Shown one piece after another: positions 48,105-60,960 of a stretch of 64,000 nucleotides of DNA; positions within the stretch are counted from its first letter, which is position 1; each line of letters begins with the position of its first letter. Under the pieces are notes generated by a model. That model worked only from the letters and a program-made list of their open reading frames with translations, was not told where the DNA came from and ran no database searches. Origin of the DNA: Datura wrightii (taxonomy: Eukaryota > Streptophyta > Magnoliopsida > Solanales > Solanaceae); contig JASDFA010000016.1 in the NCBI GenBank assembly GCA_035772735.1, forward strand, positions 170,567,001 through 170,631,000. Reading direction: 5' to 3'. A program made the position numbers and the translations under genes.

Positions 48105-49464
48105 ATGGAGCAACAAAATCCATCGGTTGTGAGGGCAATGTTAGTGCCCGATGAAGCAGCAGCAAGGCCGGTTCGCGAGGTGGCAATCCCACATGCCAAC
48201 AATGTACATTCAAGTATCCGCAAACCAGAGCCTGGAGGGAGATTTGAACTCAAACAGAACATGGTGCAACTATTGCACACAAGCGGGCAATTTAGCGGTC
48301 TCCCTCATGAAGACCCACAACAACATCTCCAGAATTTTTTGGAGATAAGTGACACTTATATACCCGCTGGTAAGATTTTTTCCCTCTGGTAAAACAGCCA
48401 GTCTTAGAAGTCAAATTCTAAGTTTCAAACAGAGGGAGGGAGAAAATTTATATCAAGCCTGGGAAAGATTTCAATTCATGTTACGGGACTGTCCTCATCA
48501 TCATCAGTCCAATGAGGTGTTGGTGCACACATTTATTGAGGGTTTGGAACCCCATACCAAAATTTTGCTAGATTCAGCAGCTGGAGGGCAAGCGCTGAAA
48601 AAGACTTATGAGGAGCTGTACACTTTGCTCAACCGGATTTCACAGGGCAATCCAGAATGGAATGCGGATTCATCACGAGGTGGAGCAAGAAAAGCAGCAG
48701 GAGTGCTTGAAGTGGATGGATTTATAGCTATCGCTGTACAGATAGCTACCTTGCAGAATCAATTGAACAACCACTTCAGCAATATGAACTTGAACCAGCC
48801 TTCAGCTTCAGTCAATGCGGTCCAGCAAATGTGGTGTGAAGTGTGTGGAAGCAGTGAGCACTCAGCTGAGTGCTGTGGAGCAAATCCTGATTCTGTTAAC
48901 TTTGTGGGCAATGCACAAAGAAATCAGCAGCAGTTTGGTAGTGGCTACAACTCAAATTGGAGGAACCATCCAAATTTTTCGTGGGGTAGCAACAACCAAC
49001 AAGGCCAAAGTTCGGGTCAGGGTATGCACAGGAATCAAGGAGGGCAACAGAACTACCAATCTCAATTTAGAAATCACAATGCCCCTCCTCCACCACCATC
49101 ATCGAGCATTGAGGAGATGTTCAAGACCATGATCGCTAATCAGGCGCAATTGCAGGCTGACTATGTTAAATTGGCAGCCGAAGTGAAGAACAATCAATTA
49201 GCGACCAAGGCTCTTGAGTATCAATTTGGGCAATTTGTTAGTGCCCAAAAGACAAGGCCCAGAGGAGGACTGCCTAGCGACACGGATCCTAATCTGAAGC
49301 AGGTAAATGTAGTGACCACAAGGAGTGGTTTGCAGCTAAAGGAGGTGGAACCGGAAAGACCACCTCAAAATTCAGGAGCAGCAGATGTTGAGGGAGAACA
49401 AACTTCAGATAGGGGGAAGACCAAAGAAGCTAAATCAGAAAGGCCTCCACCCCGGTTCCCTCAA
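48105..49464 (+). pseudogene. E2 gag
   Basis: The counterpart of E1 gag from ATG 48105 (MEQQNPS). At about 48370 some 130 bp present in E1 (about 25912-26041, the LTLFPFS...FLIRF part of the capsid) is missing, which shifts the frame. The rest runs in another frame through SLRSQILSFKQREGENLYQ, the CCHC knuckle WCEVCGSSEHSAECC and PPPPPSS to FPQ. There TGA (49465-49467) replaces the CGA found in E1. Codons 5' of the ATG are conserved as in E1. Confidence 0.85.
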
Positions 49465-50150
49465 TGACTCAAGAAACACAAGGAGGAGGCGTGTTTCAAG
49501 AAATTTATGGAGGTGCTTAAACAGGTACTTTTTAACTTACCTCTTGTTGATGTCTTGCAGGGAGTGCCAAAATATGCCAAATATATTAAAGACATCGTGG
49601 CCAACAAAAGTCGTTTGACTGAGTATGCCACCGTAGCTTTGACGGAGGAATGCACTTCCCGAATCCAAAATAGACTGCCCACGAAGTTAAAAGACCCTGG
49701 AAGTTTTACTATCCAGCTTACTATTGGGCAGAGTATCCGAGCTCATGGATTGTGTGACTTGGGGGCGAGCATAAATCTGATGCCATCTTCGGTATTCAGA
49801 AAGTTAGGTCTAGGGAGTCCTAGACCTACAACCGTAATCTTGCAGTTAGCAGACAGATCCTTAGCTAGGTCGGATGGCATTGTTGAGGATGTGCTTGTGT
49901 AAGTGGGCTCCCTCATTTTTCCGGTAGATTTTATTGTTCTGGATTTTGAACCAGATACTGAAGTCCCATTTATTTTGGGACGACCCTTTTTGGCAACCGG
50001 GAAAGCATTAATTGACGTAGCTGCGGGTCAACTTACAATGCGAGCACATGACAAGGTAGAGGTATTTGATGTGCTAAAAGCCATGAAGCTGCCAGCTATA
50101 AATGAGGAGCTTTCGGAAATTAGTGTGGTTGAACATGGAGAAATTAGGCA
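49465..50150 (+). pseudogene. E2 protease region
   Basis: In frame with gag's 3' part: the linker LKKHKEEACFKKFMEVLKQV, then the active site CDLGASINLMP with catalytic Asp at 49756-49758, then SVFRKLGLG. TAA at 49900-49902 stands where E1 has CAG. It continues as VDFIVLDFEPDTEVPFILGRPFLATG. Apart from that stop the fold-defining blocks are intact. Confidence 0.85.
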
Positions 50151-52086
50151 GGTTGTTGAATCTCAAGACCCATTGGAAAGAGCGTTGATGCATTCTGATC
50201 ATTTTGGGGATAGAGAGGCGTGTGGAATGGTCCAATTGTTGAATGGGGCACCTAATCATCCGAGGAGACAGGAATTCCAGTCATTGATGAGATCTCTAGA
50301 GCCTTTGCCGAAACCATCCGTTGAGGAGGCACCGAAGCTGGAGCTGAAAGAATTGCCTCCCCATCTAAAATATATCTTTTTGGGGGAGGGGGAGACGTTA
50401 CCAGTTATCATCTCTGCAGACTTGACGGAGGCACAGGAAAAGGCAGCATTGGGTGTCCTCAGAAAGAGGAAGAAAGCAATGGGTTGGCAAATGTCTGACA
50501 TTCAGGGTATTAATCCAGCTTTTTGCACACACAAGATATTCATGGAGCAAGGAGCCAAACCAATCGTTCAGCCGCAACGGAGACTTAATCCAGCAATGAA
50601 GGATGTGGTAAGGAAAGAAATAATCAAGTGGATTGATGCAGGTGTGGTCTACCCAATTTCAGACAGTGAGTGGATCAGCCCGGTTCAATGTGTTCCTAAG
50701 AAAGGGGGGATGACTATAGTCCCCAACGAGAAAAATGAGTTGATCCCTACTCGAATCGTCACAGGCTGGCGGATTTGTATGGACTACAGAAAGCTAAACG
50801 AAGCCACGAGGAAAGATCATTACCCCATCCCTTTTATTGATCAAATACTTGATAGGTTGGCAGGACAGGAGTATTATTGCTTCCTTGATGGGTACTCTGG
50901 CTATAACCAAATAGACATAGCTCCGGAGGATCAAGAAAAGACGACTTTCACCTGCCCTTATGGGACATATGCTTTCAGGCGGATGCCGTTTGGGTTATGC
51001 AACGCACCCGCCACATTCTAGAGATGCATGATGGCTATTTTCCATGACATGGTTGAGGATTTTTTTGAGGTATTTATGGATGATTTTTCTGTTTTCGGTA
51101 ATTCATTTGCTACTTGTTTACAGAATCTTGACAGGGTGTTGGCTCGATGTGAAGAATCCAACCTTGTATTAAACTGGGAGAAATGCCACTTGTTAGTGAA
51201 GGAGGGGATTGTCCTTGGCCACAAAGTATCTAAAAAGGGGTTGGAAGTTGATCGTGCTAAGATCGAGGTTATTGAAAAATTTCCACCACCAGTGTCAGTG
51301 AAAGGTGTGCGCAGTTTTCTGGGGCATGCAGGATTCTACAGACGATTCATCAAAAACTTTTCCAACATTTCTAGACCACTATGCAGACTGCTAGAAAAGG
51401 AGGTAAAGTTTGAGTTGAATGATGAGTGTGTTACAGCATTTGAAAAGTTGAAGCAGAAATTGATAGAAGCACCTATACTTACTTCTCCTGATTGGGAACA
51501 ACCATTTGAGCTGATGTGTGATGCCAGTGATGTGGCTGTAGGAGCCGTATTGGGACAAAGAAAAAATAGAATTTTCCATTCTATTTATTATGCAAGCAAA
51601 ACACTGAATACGGCCCAGAGAAATTACACAGTCACAGAGAAAGAGATGCTAGCCTTGGTGTTTGCATTTGACAAATTCAGGTCTTATTTGGTGGGTTCGA
51701 AAGTTGTGGTGCACACCGATCATGCAGCTATTCGGTACCTATTCAACAAGAAGGATGCTAAGCCCAGATTGATTAGATGGATCTTATTGTTGCAGAAGTT
51801 CGACCTTGAGATCAGAGACAGAAAGGGAAGCGAGAACCAAGTAGCAGATCACCTATCACGACTGGAAAGTCGGTCGCATGTGATGGAAAGTGATAACATA
51901 AATGAAGAATTCCCAGATGAGCAACTCTTGGCAGTGGGAGAAGCTGAAGTTCCCTGGTATGCAGACATAGTCAACTTGCTAGTGAGCGGAATCTACCCAC
52001 CTGAAACAACAGACCAGCAAAGAAGGAAATTGAGGCATGACATCCGGCATTATGTATGGGATGAGCCATATTTTTTCAAACAATGA
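50151..52086 (+). pseudogene. E2 reverse transcriptase and RNase H
   Basis: RT copies the RNA genome and RNase H removes the template. RT blocks: WISPVQCVPKKGG, WRICMDYRKLNEATRKDHYP, FLDGYSGYNQI, FRRMPFGLCNAPATF, then catalytic FMDD (51073-51084). RNase H blocks: MCDASDVAVGAVLGQ, then YTVTEKEMLALVFAFDKF, VVHTDHAAIRYL, ENQVADHLSRLE. Stops: TAG at 51019-51021 just after PATF, where the family has Gln, and TGA at 52084-52086 after the RNase H linker. No frameshift is seen over about 1.9 kb. This whole stretch is absent from E1. Confidence 0.9.
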
Positions 52087-53238
52087 CCAGATCAGGTGAT
52101 GAGAAGATGCATCCCAGAGAGTCAGATAGCAGAAGTGTTGAGGGGCTGCCATTCTTTGTTGTATGGAGGGCATCACGGAGGCGAGAGAACAGCGCACAAG
52201 GTTCTACAGTCAGGTTTCTTTTGGCCAACACTGTTCAGAGACTCTATGGCATATGTCAAAATGTGTGATAGATGTCAGCGTACAGGATCAATTGGTAGAA
52301 GACAAGAGATGCCTTTGCAGAATATACTGGAAGTTGAGCCCTTTGATGTATGGGGCATTGACTTCATGGGTCCATTCCCACCGTCATTTGGTAATCGTTA
52401 CATCTTGGTGGCTGTAGATTATGTGTCAAAATGGGTGGAAGCAATAGCTTACCCCAGAAATGACAATAAGGTAGTAACGAAGTTTGTGAAAAAACACATC
52501 CTCACAAGGTTCGGGACACCCCGAGCAATTATCAGTGATGGAGGGGCTCATTTTGTCAATGCAAGTTTCAAGAAATTACTAGCCAAGTATGGGGTGCGCC
52601 ATAAAGTGGCAACAGCATACCACCCCCAAACTAGTGGGCAAGTAGAGGTGTCGAATAGGGAGGTGAAGTAGATTCTTCAGAAAATGGTGAATACACAACG
52701 GAATGATTGGTCAAGCAAACTCGACGATGCGTTGTGGGCTTACCGAACTGCTTATAAGACACCGATTGGAACCTCACCATACCGATTGGTCTACGGCAAA
52801 GCATGTCATCTCCTGGTGGAATTAGAGCACCGAGCTTTCTGGGCTGTCAGAAAACTAAATATGGACTCAGAGCTGGCGGGCAAAAAGAGACTAATGCAGC
52901 TAAGTGAACTTGATGAATTCCGCTGGCATGCCTATGAGAGTGCTAAGTACTACAAGGAAAGAACCAAAAGATGGCATGATAAGCATGTGGTGCATCGCAT
53001 TTTCGAGCCGGGATAGAAAGTTTTGCTCTTTAATTCGAGGTTGAAGTTGTTTCCTGGTAAGCTAAGGTCTAAATGGTCGGGACCATTTGAAGTGGTAAGA
53101 ATGACCCCTCACGGGGCCGTAGAACTGTGGCAAGAAGATCGGAGTGCTACGTTCTTGGTAAATGGGCAGAGATGTAAGCATTACTGGGGGGAGGACAATG
53201 ATCGTGAAAAATCATCCATCACCCTAGTGGATAATTGA
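52087..53238 (+). pseudogene. E2 integrase
   Basis: Inserts element DNA into the genome. The HHCC finger is complete: His pair region at 52171 (GGHHGGERTAHK), CDRC at 52264-52275. Catalytic D-D-E is complete: WGIDFMG (52360), IISDGGAHF (52537), SGQVEVSNRE (Glu at 52645). The frame is closed by TAG at 52669-52671 and TAG at 53014-53016 (FEPG followed by the stop), both where the family has Gln. The last part reads LFNSRLKLFPGKLRSKWSGPFEV and ends SSITLVDN, TGA at 53236-53238. No chromodomain, as expected of Athila. Confidence 0.9.
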
Positions 53239-54598
53239 GCATAAAGGACGTCGAGTCGCGACGGTAAATCAGGCGCTGCACGGGAGGCAACCCGTGAAAA
53301 ATATTTTTTTCTTTTGTTTTGTAAAGTGTAAATAGATTTTATTTTAATTTTCTTTTTCTTGATTAGGAACAAATTTTTCGTTTTAGTTAGTATTTTTCAT
53401 TTTAGTTAGGGAAATCTATTAATCTAACCAATTTTGTTTAGTGAGGTGATTTTCAGGTCAAACGGAGAAAAATATGCATGGAATCGGGAAGGAAAAGGCA
53501 AGGTATGAAAAAATGAATAAAATAAAGAGTCATTGAGCTGGGGCGATGGCTCCGTGTCACGGAGAAGGGCCTCCGCGTTACCCTCCGTGACACGTTGAAG
53601 GTTAATCTGGATTTTTTAAAAATTCCAGTAAGCCATCGCGATGGCTCCGTGTCACGGAGGAGGGGCTCCGCGTTACACTCCGTGACACGTTGCCTTATAT
53701 TTTGTGACAAGTCACACCGGGTTGCCGGGTGACCCACGTGTTTTTCTTCATTTTAAACCCCGAAAAACCCCTTTTTCCCTTATTTTCTTACTTCTCCGCG
53801 ACCAAACACCCAAATTTCCCACCCCAACCAACGTGCCACGGTATTAAGCAAAGAAATTACCGAGTTTCTTTGATTATTCAACTTAAAGGTATGTTTTCCT
53901 CTTCTCTCTCAAGTTTTTGTTGATTTTAGTCGAAAATGAGCATGGGAGGTGAGATATATCACCCTAAGTAGAAATTTAGCATGAAATTGAGTTATTCCTT
54001 GATTGATAAATGTTCAGAGTGTTGTAATGAGTGTTTGAACTTGTCGATTGCGTGAATGATTCGAATTTGATTGTGAAATTCAATTCTAGGGCTTGGGTTG
54101 TTGGAATCGAATTGGGTAACTTGGTAAATTGGTGAATTATATGCCGGGGTGTGCTTGTGCATTGAGAATAAGTCATTGTAAATATTGTTTGAATGTAATA
54201 GACGACGAATTCTCGGGTTTTTGGGAAAATGTGAAAATTGTTCGAATTGGTTGGTTACATAGGTTCATATGTATATAGAAATTTTGTTGTTGTTTTTGTT
54301 TGTTGTTTTCGTTGCTAAGTGTGATGGTTGAATTGCTAGCGATGGTAGGATTGGGATTAGCTGTATGAAGTCTGAGTAGTACGCTAAAAGTTATACTGTC
54401 GAATTTTTTTTTTGCGAACGCACTAAGCATAAATTGTATAGTTGTTTGTTTTTGGTGTAAATAAAGTGATCCTTGTCGTAGTATCGTAACTGTAGCTAAG
54501 GACTAAGTGTGGGGTAAACTTAGCTTAACCCGACCTTAGCCGAAGTTAACATGCATTTAGCTTGACATTGCGCTTGTTTATTTATGTTGACAGGTACA
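53239..54598 (+). other. E2 region between pol and ORF3
   Basis: Counterpart of 27930-29312. Hairpin CACGGG/CCCGTG at 53279-53296, GC-rich inverted motifs at 53541-53600 and 53636-53692, a polypurine-like AAGTGTGGGGTAA at 54505-54517, and a TTGACAG possible splice acceptor just before the ORF3 ATG. Confidence 0.6.
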
Positions 54599-55819
54599 AT
54601 GGCAAGTAGGCAGGATAAGGGTAAAGGTGCATCTACTTCAGGCACCGGGAGAAAATGACTTAGACTGGGCACTGCAGTCCCAGCTGCACCAGCAGTTCCG
54701 CGCGGCCAACGCCGCCAATACAGAACGAGGTGGGTAACCGATGAAGGGAAGAAGTGGTACACTAAACACAAGGAAAATAAATACTTCCCTGAGGAGCATA
54801 TTGCGCGGGAACCACTAGCACAGGAGTTCCCCCATATAGTGCAGAGGATCGAGGCAGCTGGGCTCAGCTTCATATTTCAGGAGCCCAAGGAGTGTAACCT
54901 ACATTTAGTCCGGGAGTTCTATGCAAACTGGAACCCGGCAATCAGAAGCCACACAATAAAAATCAGAGGACAGATTGTCACTCTGGAACCCCAACAATTA
55001 AATGCCATCATTGGAGCGCGGGACACAGACGCCCGCGTTCTCCGCCAGCTGAATATCACCCCACCATATGCTGATATTAGACGCACTTTGTGTGGGGCTC
55101 GATCCACAGCCAGATAGAGCAGACACAAGGAGAGGGGTTACCACCAGACTCTGCCGTATTCTCAAATGAACAGGGAGGCAAGAATTTAGATGAAGATAGT
55201 CTGTTAGTGCCTGATCCCGGGGGTGCACATGACGGATGTGACCCGGGACCGTATCTGCCTGGTGTATGCCCTGATGAAAGGGCTAGAGATTAATGTTGGG
55301 GCGAGCATCATATCTACCATGAAGAGAGCCCGACTACACCAGGGCCACAGGTATGGGTTCGGCGGACTTCTCACCACCTTTCTCCGAGGCCTCGATGTCG
55401 AGGAAGAGGCTTTGGACTACATCCCGCAGTTGGAGCGGAGGGCCCTTGATGTGACCAAAACTAAGGCCCCCGACACCACACACGGGCCAATGCTGACACT
55501 GGGCGAGTGACATGCTCGCGACGATCAGTACATGGCAAGGATGTTTGGTATGCAAATGCTTCAGCTTCGAATAGGTGGGAGACCAGCCACAGAAGAGGAG
55601 CTATGGCAGCTGGAGCTGGATTACCCATTTGGCGAAAACGCCAGGGCTTTATGCTGAGGGGGGCCAGCCTTTGTAGAGCCCACTGATGATGATGTCCCCA
55701 CAGACGAGGAGACTCGTCGGGAGGACTCCGATGTGGAGTCCGATGACGACGACGGAGGTGACTCGGACATGGGCGATGAGGCAGCAGCACCGGATGAAGA
55801 AGTCGAATATTTCGACTGA
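54599..55819 (+). pseudogene. E2 ORF3
   Basis: Same 406-codon length and register as E1 ORF3, from ATG 54599 (MASRQDKGKG) to TGA 55817-55819, with no indel. Stops inside: TGA 54656-54658, TAG 55115-55117 (E1 TGG), TAG 55186-55188 (E1 TGG), TAG 55201-55203, TGA 55508-55510 (E1 CGA) and TGA 55654-55656. Between stops the protein matches E1 closely (FQEPKECNLHLVREFYANWN, GHRYGFGG, acidic end EEVEYFD). Function unknown; see the E1 copy. Confidence 0.8.
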
Positions 55820-57669
55820 TCAGGGAGTGCCACCACCCAATTTTGTGATTTTTAATTTTTATGAACACTGGGGACAGTGTTCGATTTAAGTGTGGGGTGG
55901 GGAGTAGTTAGGTGTTGGGGCTAGGCTGGTTTGCTGTATGTTTTTCCTCTGTTTTGTATTTATGTTAATGTTTCCCTGTGTAAAAACTGGTGTGTATCTG
56001 TATATATTTGTGGTAATTGATGATGTGTGTTGTGAAATATTGTGGTTTGCTAGCTAAGTCTGAAAAAAAAAATTGTAAATATTTTCTTATGTTTTTTTCT
56101 TTTCTCTATCGAAATGATCGGTAGTTTTAAAATTTTTCGAAAATATTTTGTACATATTAAAATCTTTTGTAAATACTTTTCCATCGAAATGATCGATGTT
56201 TTGCAAAAAAATTTCGATTTTTATTTTTGGGTTTCTCGGAGTTTGTTTTCGGTTCTTTTACCGAGAATAGTCCCATTGAACCGACGTCATAGTTAGTGAT
56301 CGTTCCCTATGATGGATGGATGACGACCGTCTTAAGGGAAATGTAGTCGGTAGAAGTAGTGATTTTAATTTGTTTTCAGTTTTTTTCCTTGGTGGATTGC
56401 ATCATAGAACCTGTAGGTACTATATGGTTGTGAAATTTTGGTTGCGTGTTGTAACTGATATTCAAAATGTAAAAGTGATTCGTTTGAAAGCATGCAATTT
56501 TGTAAATATGTTGAGTTCCCTTGGCTGTAGAATTTGATTCGGTGTGATTGAGGGTTAATTTTTGAATTCATGTAATTGGCTAATTAAAGAGTCTGTGAAT
56601 GCATCTTGAATCGAGCATGTGCATAAAGTGCGAAGTGAGGTGTTGTTATTCAATGCTATTGTGAAGTGTCTAGAACTTGCCTGGTGTGTGTACAAAACGA
56701 AATGAAGGAGGTGTAGTGTTGGAAAAGATGTAGGCATTTATTTGTTTTAACCGAGAGTTTCCATTTTTTTTCTTGTCATACACTACCTTTTTATGTGATT
56801 GTATACCCTAGTCAGCCCGTTGAGCCTTTAGCCGATTATTTCTTTCTTTTGTCCAAAAATGTATAAACTGAGCTTTATTCTTTCTTTTCATTAGCCGTAA
56901 GAAAAATTTTTCCCAAAGTGTCCAAGAGTGAGAATGGTGAAAAGAAAAAGAAAAGCAGAGTGAGAAAGAAAAGAAATGGTGGAAGGTGCACTTGTCATAA
57001 TTAAATGATATTGAGGGTACATGAAAACCCTTTGTATCGTGTCAAGTGTACTGGATGAAATGGGCTATACGAAAGTAAACCAACATGAATGGGATGATGA
57101 AAAAAGAAAAGAGAGAAACAATGTCCAAGAGTTGATGGGAATGTGTTGAAAAGGCGCTTAAGGATGCTAGTGATTATTATTGGCTAATCCAATATATACT
57201 AGTTCCATAGCTTCCATTACAACCCATTAAAGTCCTACGTGATCTTACATTGCATTTCTTTATATTAGTGGAGTAATACACTAAGGGCAAGCCTATGGGT
57301 CATGACATGATGCATGTGAATTCTTTTGGGAGAGAGAGTGAAATTAATTTTTACATGCCCCTACTTGAATGTTTGTGTGTCACATGAACAAAAAGGGGAA
57401 GATTCTCTTGAGTTGTGAGGGCACATGCTTGATGAAAGATTGATTTTCGTGTCGGATATCTTGATTAGCTGATTTGCATGAGTTTGCCGATATCGAGGGT
57501 CAATTCTTAAAGTCTAGGAAGTCTTGATGTATTAAAGGTCATTGCATTGTTAAGACCATGCATGTTTTCTTGATGATTTACAATATTGAATGATCGGTAT
57601 GACCGTAGCATAAATTACCGCACCATAGTAGCGAAGGTTGGGATGTAATTTGCATGAGTTGTGTATGTG
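55820..57669 (+). other. E2 long 3' non-coding region
   Basis: Counterpart of 30534-32427. Hairpin GAACACTG/CAGTGTTC with loop GGGA at 55863-55882, polypurine-like TTTAAGTGTGGGGTGGGGAG at 55885-55904, ATCGAAATGATCG motifs near 56107 and 56183, and a TTCTCGG/CCGAGAA repeat near 56233-56267. No coding domain seen. Confidence 0.6.
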
Positions 57670-57707
57670 TTGTTCGAGGACGAACAAGAATTTAAGTGTG
57701 GGGTAAG
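57670..57707 (+). other. E2 pre-LTR hairpin and polypurine tract
   Basis: TTGTTCG/CGAACAA with loop AGGA, then AATTTAAGTGTGGGGTAAG against the 3' LTR. Identical in layout to E1. Confidence 0.8.
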
Positions 57708-59135
57708 TGATCTTGGGCAGATTTATATGCCCAAGTGATACTCAAACGTATCATTTTCGCCTTGTTTACTGTGCAATGTGTATACATTTTCATGTAATTG
57801 GTAATAAAACGTGAATTTATACTAACCAACATGATTAGCATTGTTTTGTAGGTAAAATATGATTTTGAGGAGCTAAAATTCATGTTGGAACAATATCGGA
57901 GTTGGACTTGGATGCAAGCACGAAAAAGACATTGGATTGCATATTGTAAAGAGGCTCCGCGATGGAGCCGTGCCACGCTACCATCGCGGAGGCACACTGC
58001 CTGGAGGGTGATTTAATTGTCAATTTCCAGTGGAGCCTCGCGACAGCTCCGTGGAACGGAGGCAAGCCTCCGCGTTGCATGCCGTGCCACGTTGAGGCTT
58101 TATTCCCGGACCCCAGATTTCCAGTGAGGGTCCGCGTCCACGCCGTGTCACGGAGGCAGTGCTCCGCGTTGGCCTCCGTGACACGTTGCTTGTTATTCCG
58201 AGAAAAATTCCCAATAGTATAAATAGAACACTTAGGCTTATTTTTAATAAATTCAGACTTGGTGGAGCAAGGACGTGGGTTACAGGTAGTTGAGGGACGA
58301 AAAAGCTCAGGGTTTTTCTCTCTTTCCTTCTTCTTTCAATCAATTGTTTGTATGATTAACACTTGTTTTAGGATGATTAATCCACAAATGAGTGGCTAAT
58401 TCTCTTCCTTGCTGAGGTTATGAACAATGGTGATGAATTTTGAGTATTGAATTGTATGGTTTTTCATCTTCTTCTTCCATGTTGTTCTATTAATTCTTGT
58501 TTCTACTGCATTAGTGTGTGGCCGACATTAATGTATATCTAAAAAGTCCGATTTCACTCGAGAGAGCACGAAATTGGAAAGTTGTGAATTAATAGGGTAT
58601 TGTTCTTAACTTGATTTGGGAAAATTGGGTTTTGATGTGCTTTCCTGATAGAAATATACTTGAAAGCCGTATTAGTCAATTTAGGAAGCGGAATTGTATT
58701 GCTAGGTCATAAATTGCATTTGATCACAGAAATGTAGACGGATGGTTTATGATTCTAAAGTGAGATTAAATACGAGAGTTTTAATCTCTAGGCTAATGTT
58801 CTTGGCTAGCAACAGGAAGAGAAGATTAACCAAATTATGATTATAATCAAGTTCATTACTTGTTCTTAACCTTGGCATGCTCATATCCATAGTTTCAATT
58901 CAAAGTAGATATTTGTTAATAGTTTTAATATATAAGTTATAAACAAAATTATTTAACTTTTGGTTACGTTGTTGTCAGCATATATAGAAGTAAGATAGAA
59001 TATAGTATACTTGAGCAATTGTTACTTATCCAGAGTCTCCTTGGTTCGATACTTGGCTTACTTAGCCACTTTACTACTTGTTTGACCACGTGCACTTGCG
59101 TGTCGGTTTTATAACCCCAACAAATGCACCGAACA
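57708..59135 (+). repeat. 3' LTR of E2
   Basis: 1428 bp, about 18 substitutions and no net length change from the 5' copy. TATAAATAG at 58218-58226, inverted repeat at about 58144-58185. Confidence 0.95.
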
Positions 59136-60300
59136 GCTACCATGTTAGCCTTACCTAGGTGGTAAATGACACTCATATCGTAGTCCTTTAGTAGCTCCAA
59201 CCACCTCCTTTGCCAAAGATTGATATCTTTCTGCGTGAACACATATTGCAAGTTCTTGTGGTCCGTAAATACGTTCATATGGACCCCATACAAGTAATGC
59301 CTCCATATCTTCAATGTAAACACCACCGCAGCCAACTTGAGATCATGAGTCGAATTATTCTTCTCATGGACTTTCAACTGTCTTGAGGCATATGCTATCA
59401 CTTTCCCATGCTGCATCAACACGCACCCAAGTCTGACTCTTGAAGCATCATAATACACCACGAAACCATCAGTACCCTTGAGTAGGGTCAACACTAGTGC
59501 TGAATTGAGTCGAGTCTTCAACTCATAGAAGCTTTTCTCACAAGCCTCCGACAATTGGAACTTTACCTTCTTCTGAGTCAACTTAGTCAAAGGTGTTGCA
59601 ATAGATGAAAAACCCTCAACAAATCTTCGATAATAACCTGCTAAGCCAAAAAATCTCCTGATATCTGATGAGTTCACCGGTCTGGGCCAATTCTTCACCG
59701 CCTCAATTTTCTGAGAATACACCTTTATGCCCTCACTCAATACCACGTGGCCCAAAAATGCCATGGAGTCCAACCAAAACTCATATTTCTTGAACTTTGC
59801 ATACAGCTGACGATCCTTGAGGGTCTGAAGAACTACTCTCAAGTGAGAACCAAGCTCCTCCTCACTTCGAGTGTATATAAGGATTTCATCAATGAACATA
59901 ATCACGAACATGTCAAAATATGCCTTGAACACCCTATTCATTAGATCCATAAAAGTTGCAAGGGCATTGGATAGTCCAAAAGATATAACAACAAATTTGT
60001 AGTGACCATACCTAGTCTTGAAAGTGGTTTTTGGGATGTCACTCTCCCGAACCCCGAGCTAGTGATACTCAAATCTGAGATCAATCTTGGAGAAACACTT
60101 GGCACCCTGAAGCTGATTAAACAAATCATCGATTCTGGGCAAAGGATACCTGTTCTTAATGGTGACCTTGTTTAACTATCGGTAGTCAATGCACATCCGA
60201 AGCGAACCATCCTTCTTCCAAATGAATAACACTTGTGCAACCCATGGAGACTTACTCGTCCTAATAAAGCCCTTATCTAATAGGTCCTTCAACTGATCCT
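59136..60300 (-). pseudogene. RT and RNase H of element B
   Basis: The open frame 59950-59136 reads DLMNRVFKAYFDMFVIMFIDEILIY, LKDRQLYAKFKKYEFW, FLGHVV, RFFGLAGYYRRFVEGF, VVYYDASRVRLGCVLMQ, VFTDHKNLQYVFTQKD and YHLGKANMVA before E2. The catalytic motif is FIDE, not FIDD, so the last metal-binding Asp is replaced by Glu. Further 5' (60129-59941 in another frame) TAG at 60061-60059 replaces the Gln of YHQL, the same codon that is TAG in A. The continuation to integrase lies left of E2 at 46424. Confidence 0.85.
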
Positions 60301-60960
60301 TCAACTCTTTTAGCTCACATAGAGCCATCCTGTAGGGGCGGAATAGAGATAGGCTGCATGTTGGGAAGAAGATCTATACCGAAATCAATCTCCAGCTCAG
60401 GAGGGACACCTGGATAATCATTAGGAAAGAACTCTGGATACTCTCGTACTACTGGGACTGACTGGATATTCGGGGTTTCGGACTCGACATCCTGAACCCT
60501 AGCTAGATAGTACATGCAACCCTTAGAAGTCATCTTCCTAGCCATAAGGTAGGAAATGAATCGACCTACAGGAACAACTAAACTACCCTTCCATTCTATG
60601 ACTGGGTCATGCAGAAATCTGAACTCTACGGCCCGGGTTCTGCAATTAACTGAAGCAAAGCATGCAAATTGTCAATCCATGCTGAGAATAACATCGAAAT
60701 TGGTCATGGCTAACTCTATCAAATCTGGTTAGGGTGACCTTATGAAGGACTGAGACTGGGCAACCTCTATACACCCGTCTAGCTATAATTGACTCACCTA
60801 CTAAAGTGGAAATTGAGAAGGGTTCTGACAAATCATCAGGACTGACTCCGAAGCTACTAGCCACATAAGGTGTCACCAAAGATAGGGTAGCCCTCGGATC
60901 TAGCAAAGCATATACATCAATATGGAAAACTCGCAACATACCAGTGACCACATCCGGAGA
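60301..60960 (-). pseudogene. Protease of element B
   Basis: The frame 60951-60646 reads RVFHIDVYALLDPRATLSLVTPYVASSFG; the active-site triad is Asp-Pro-Arg-Ala, with Arg where Gly is needed. The linker follows at 60545-60315 (MTSKGCMYYLARVQDVESETP...EYPEFFPNDYPGVPPELEIDF), in a different frame. Non-functional. Confidence 0.8.

Larger units (their letters stand above)
46425..59135 (+). mobile_element. E2: Athila-like element with full domain set
   Basis: 12711 bp, inserted into RNase H of B on the opposite strand, with a perfect 5-bp duplication GCTAC (46420-46424, 59136-59140). Both LTRs are exactly 1428 bp with about 18 differences by hand count. Internal order: primer site, gag, protease, RT, RNase H, integrase, spacer, ORF3, long 3' region, polypurine tract. 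All coding parts carry stops and gag has an internal deletion, so it is inactive. It is the closest local model of the parent from which E1 lost pol. Confidence 0.95.
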
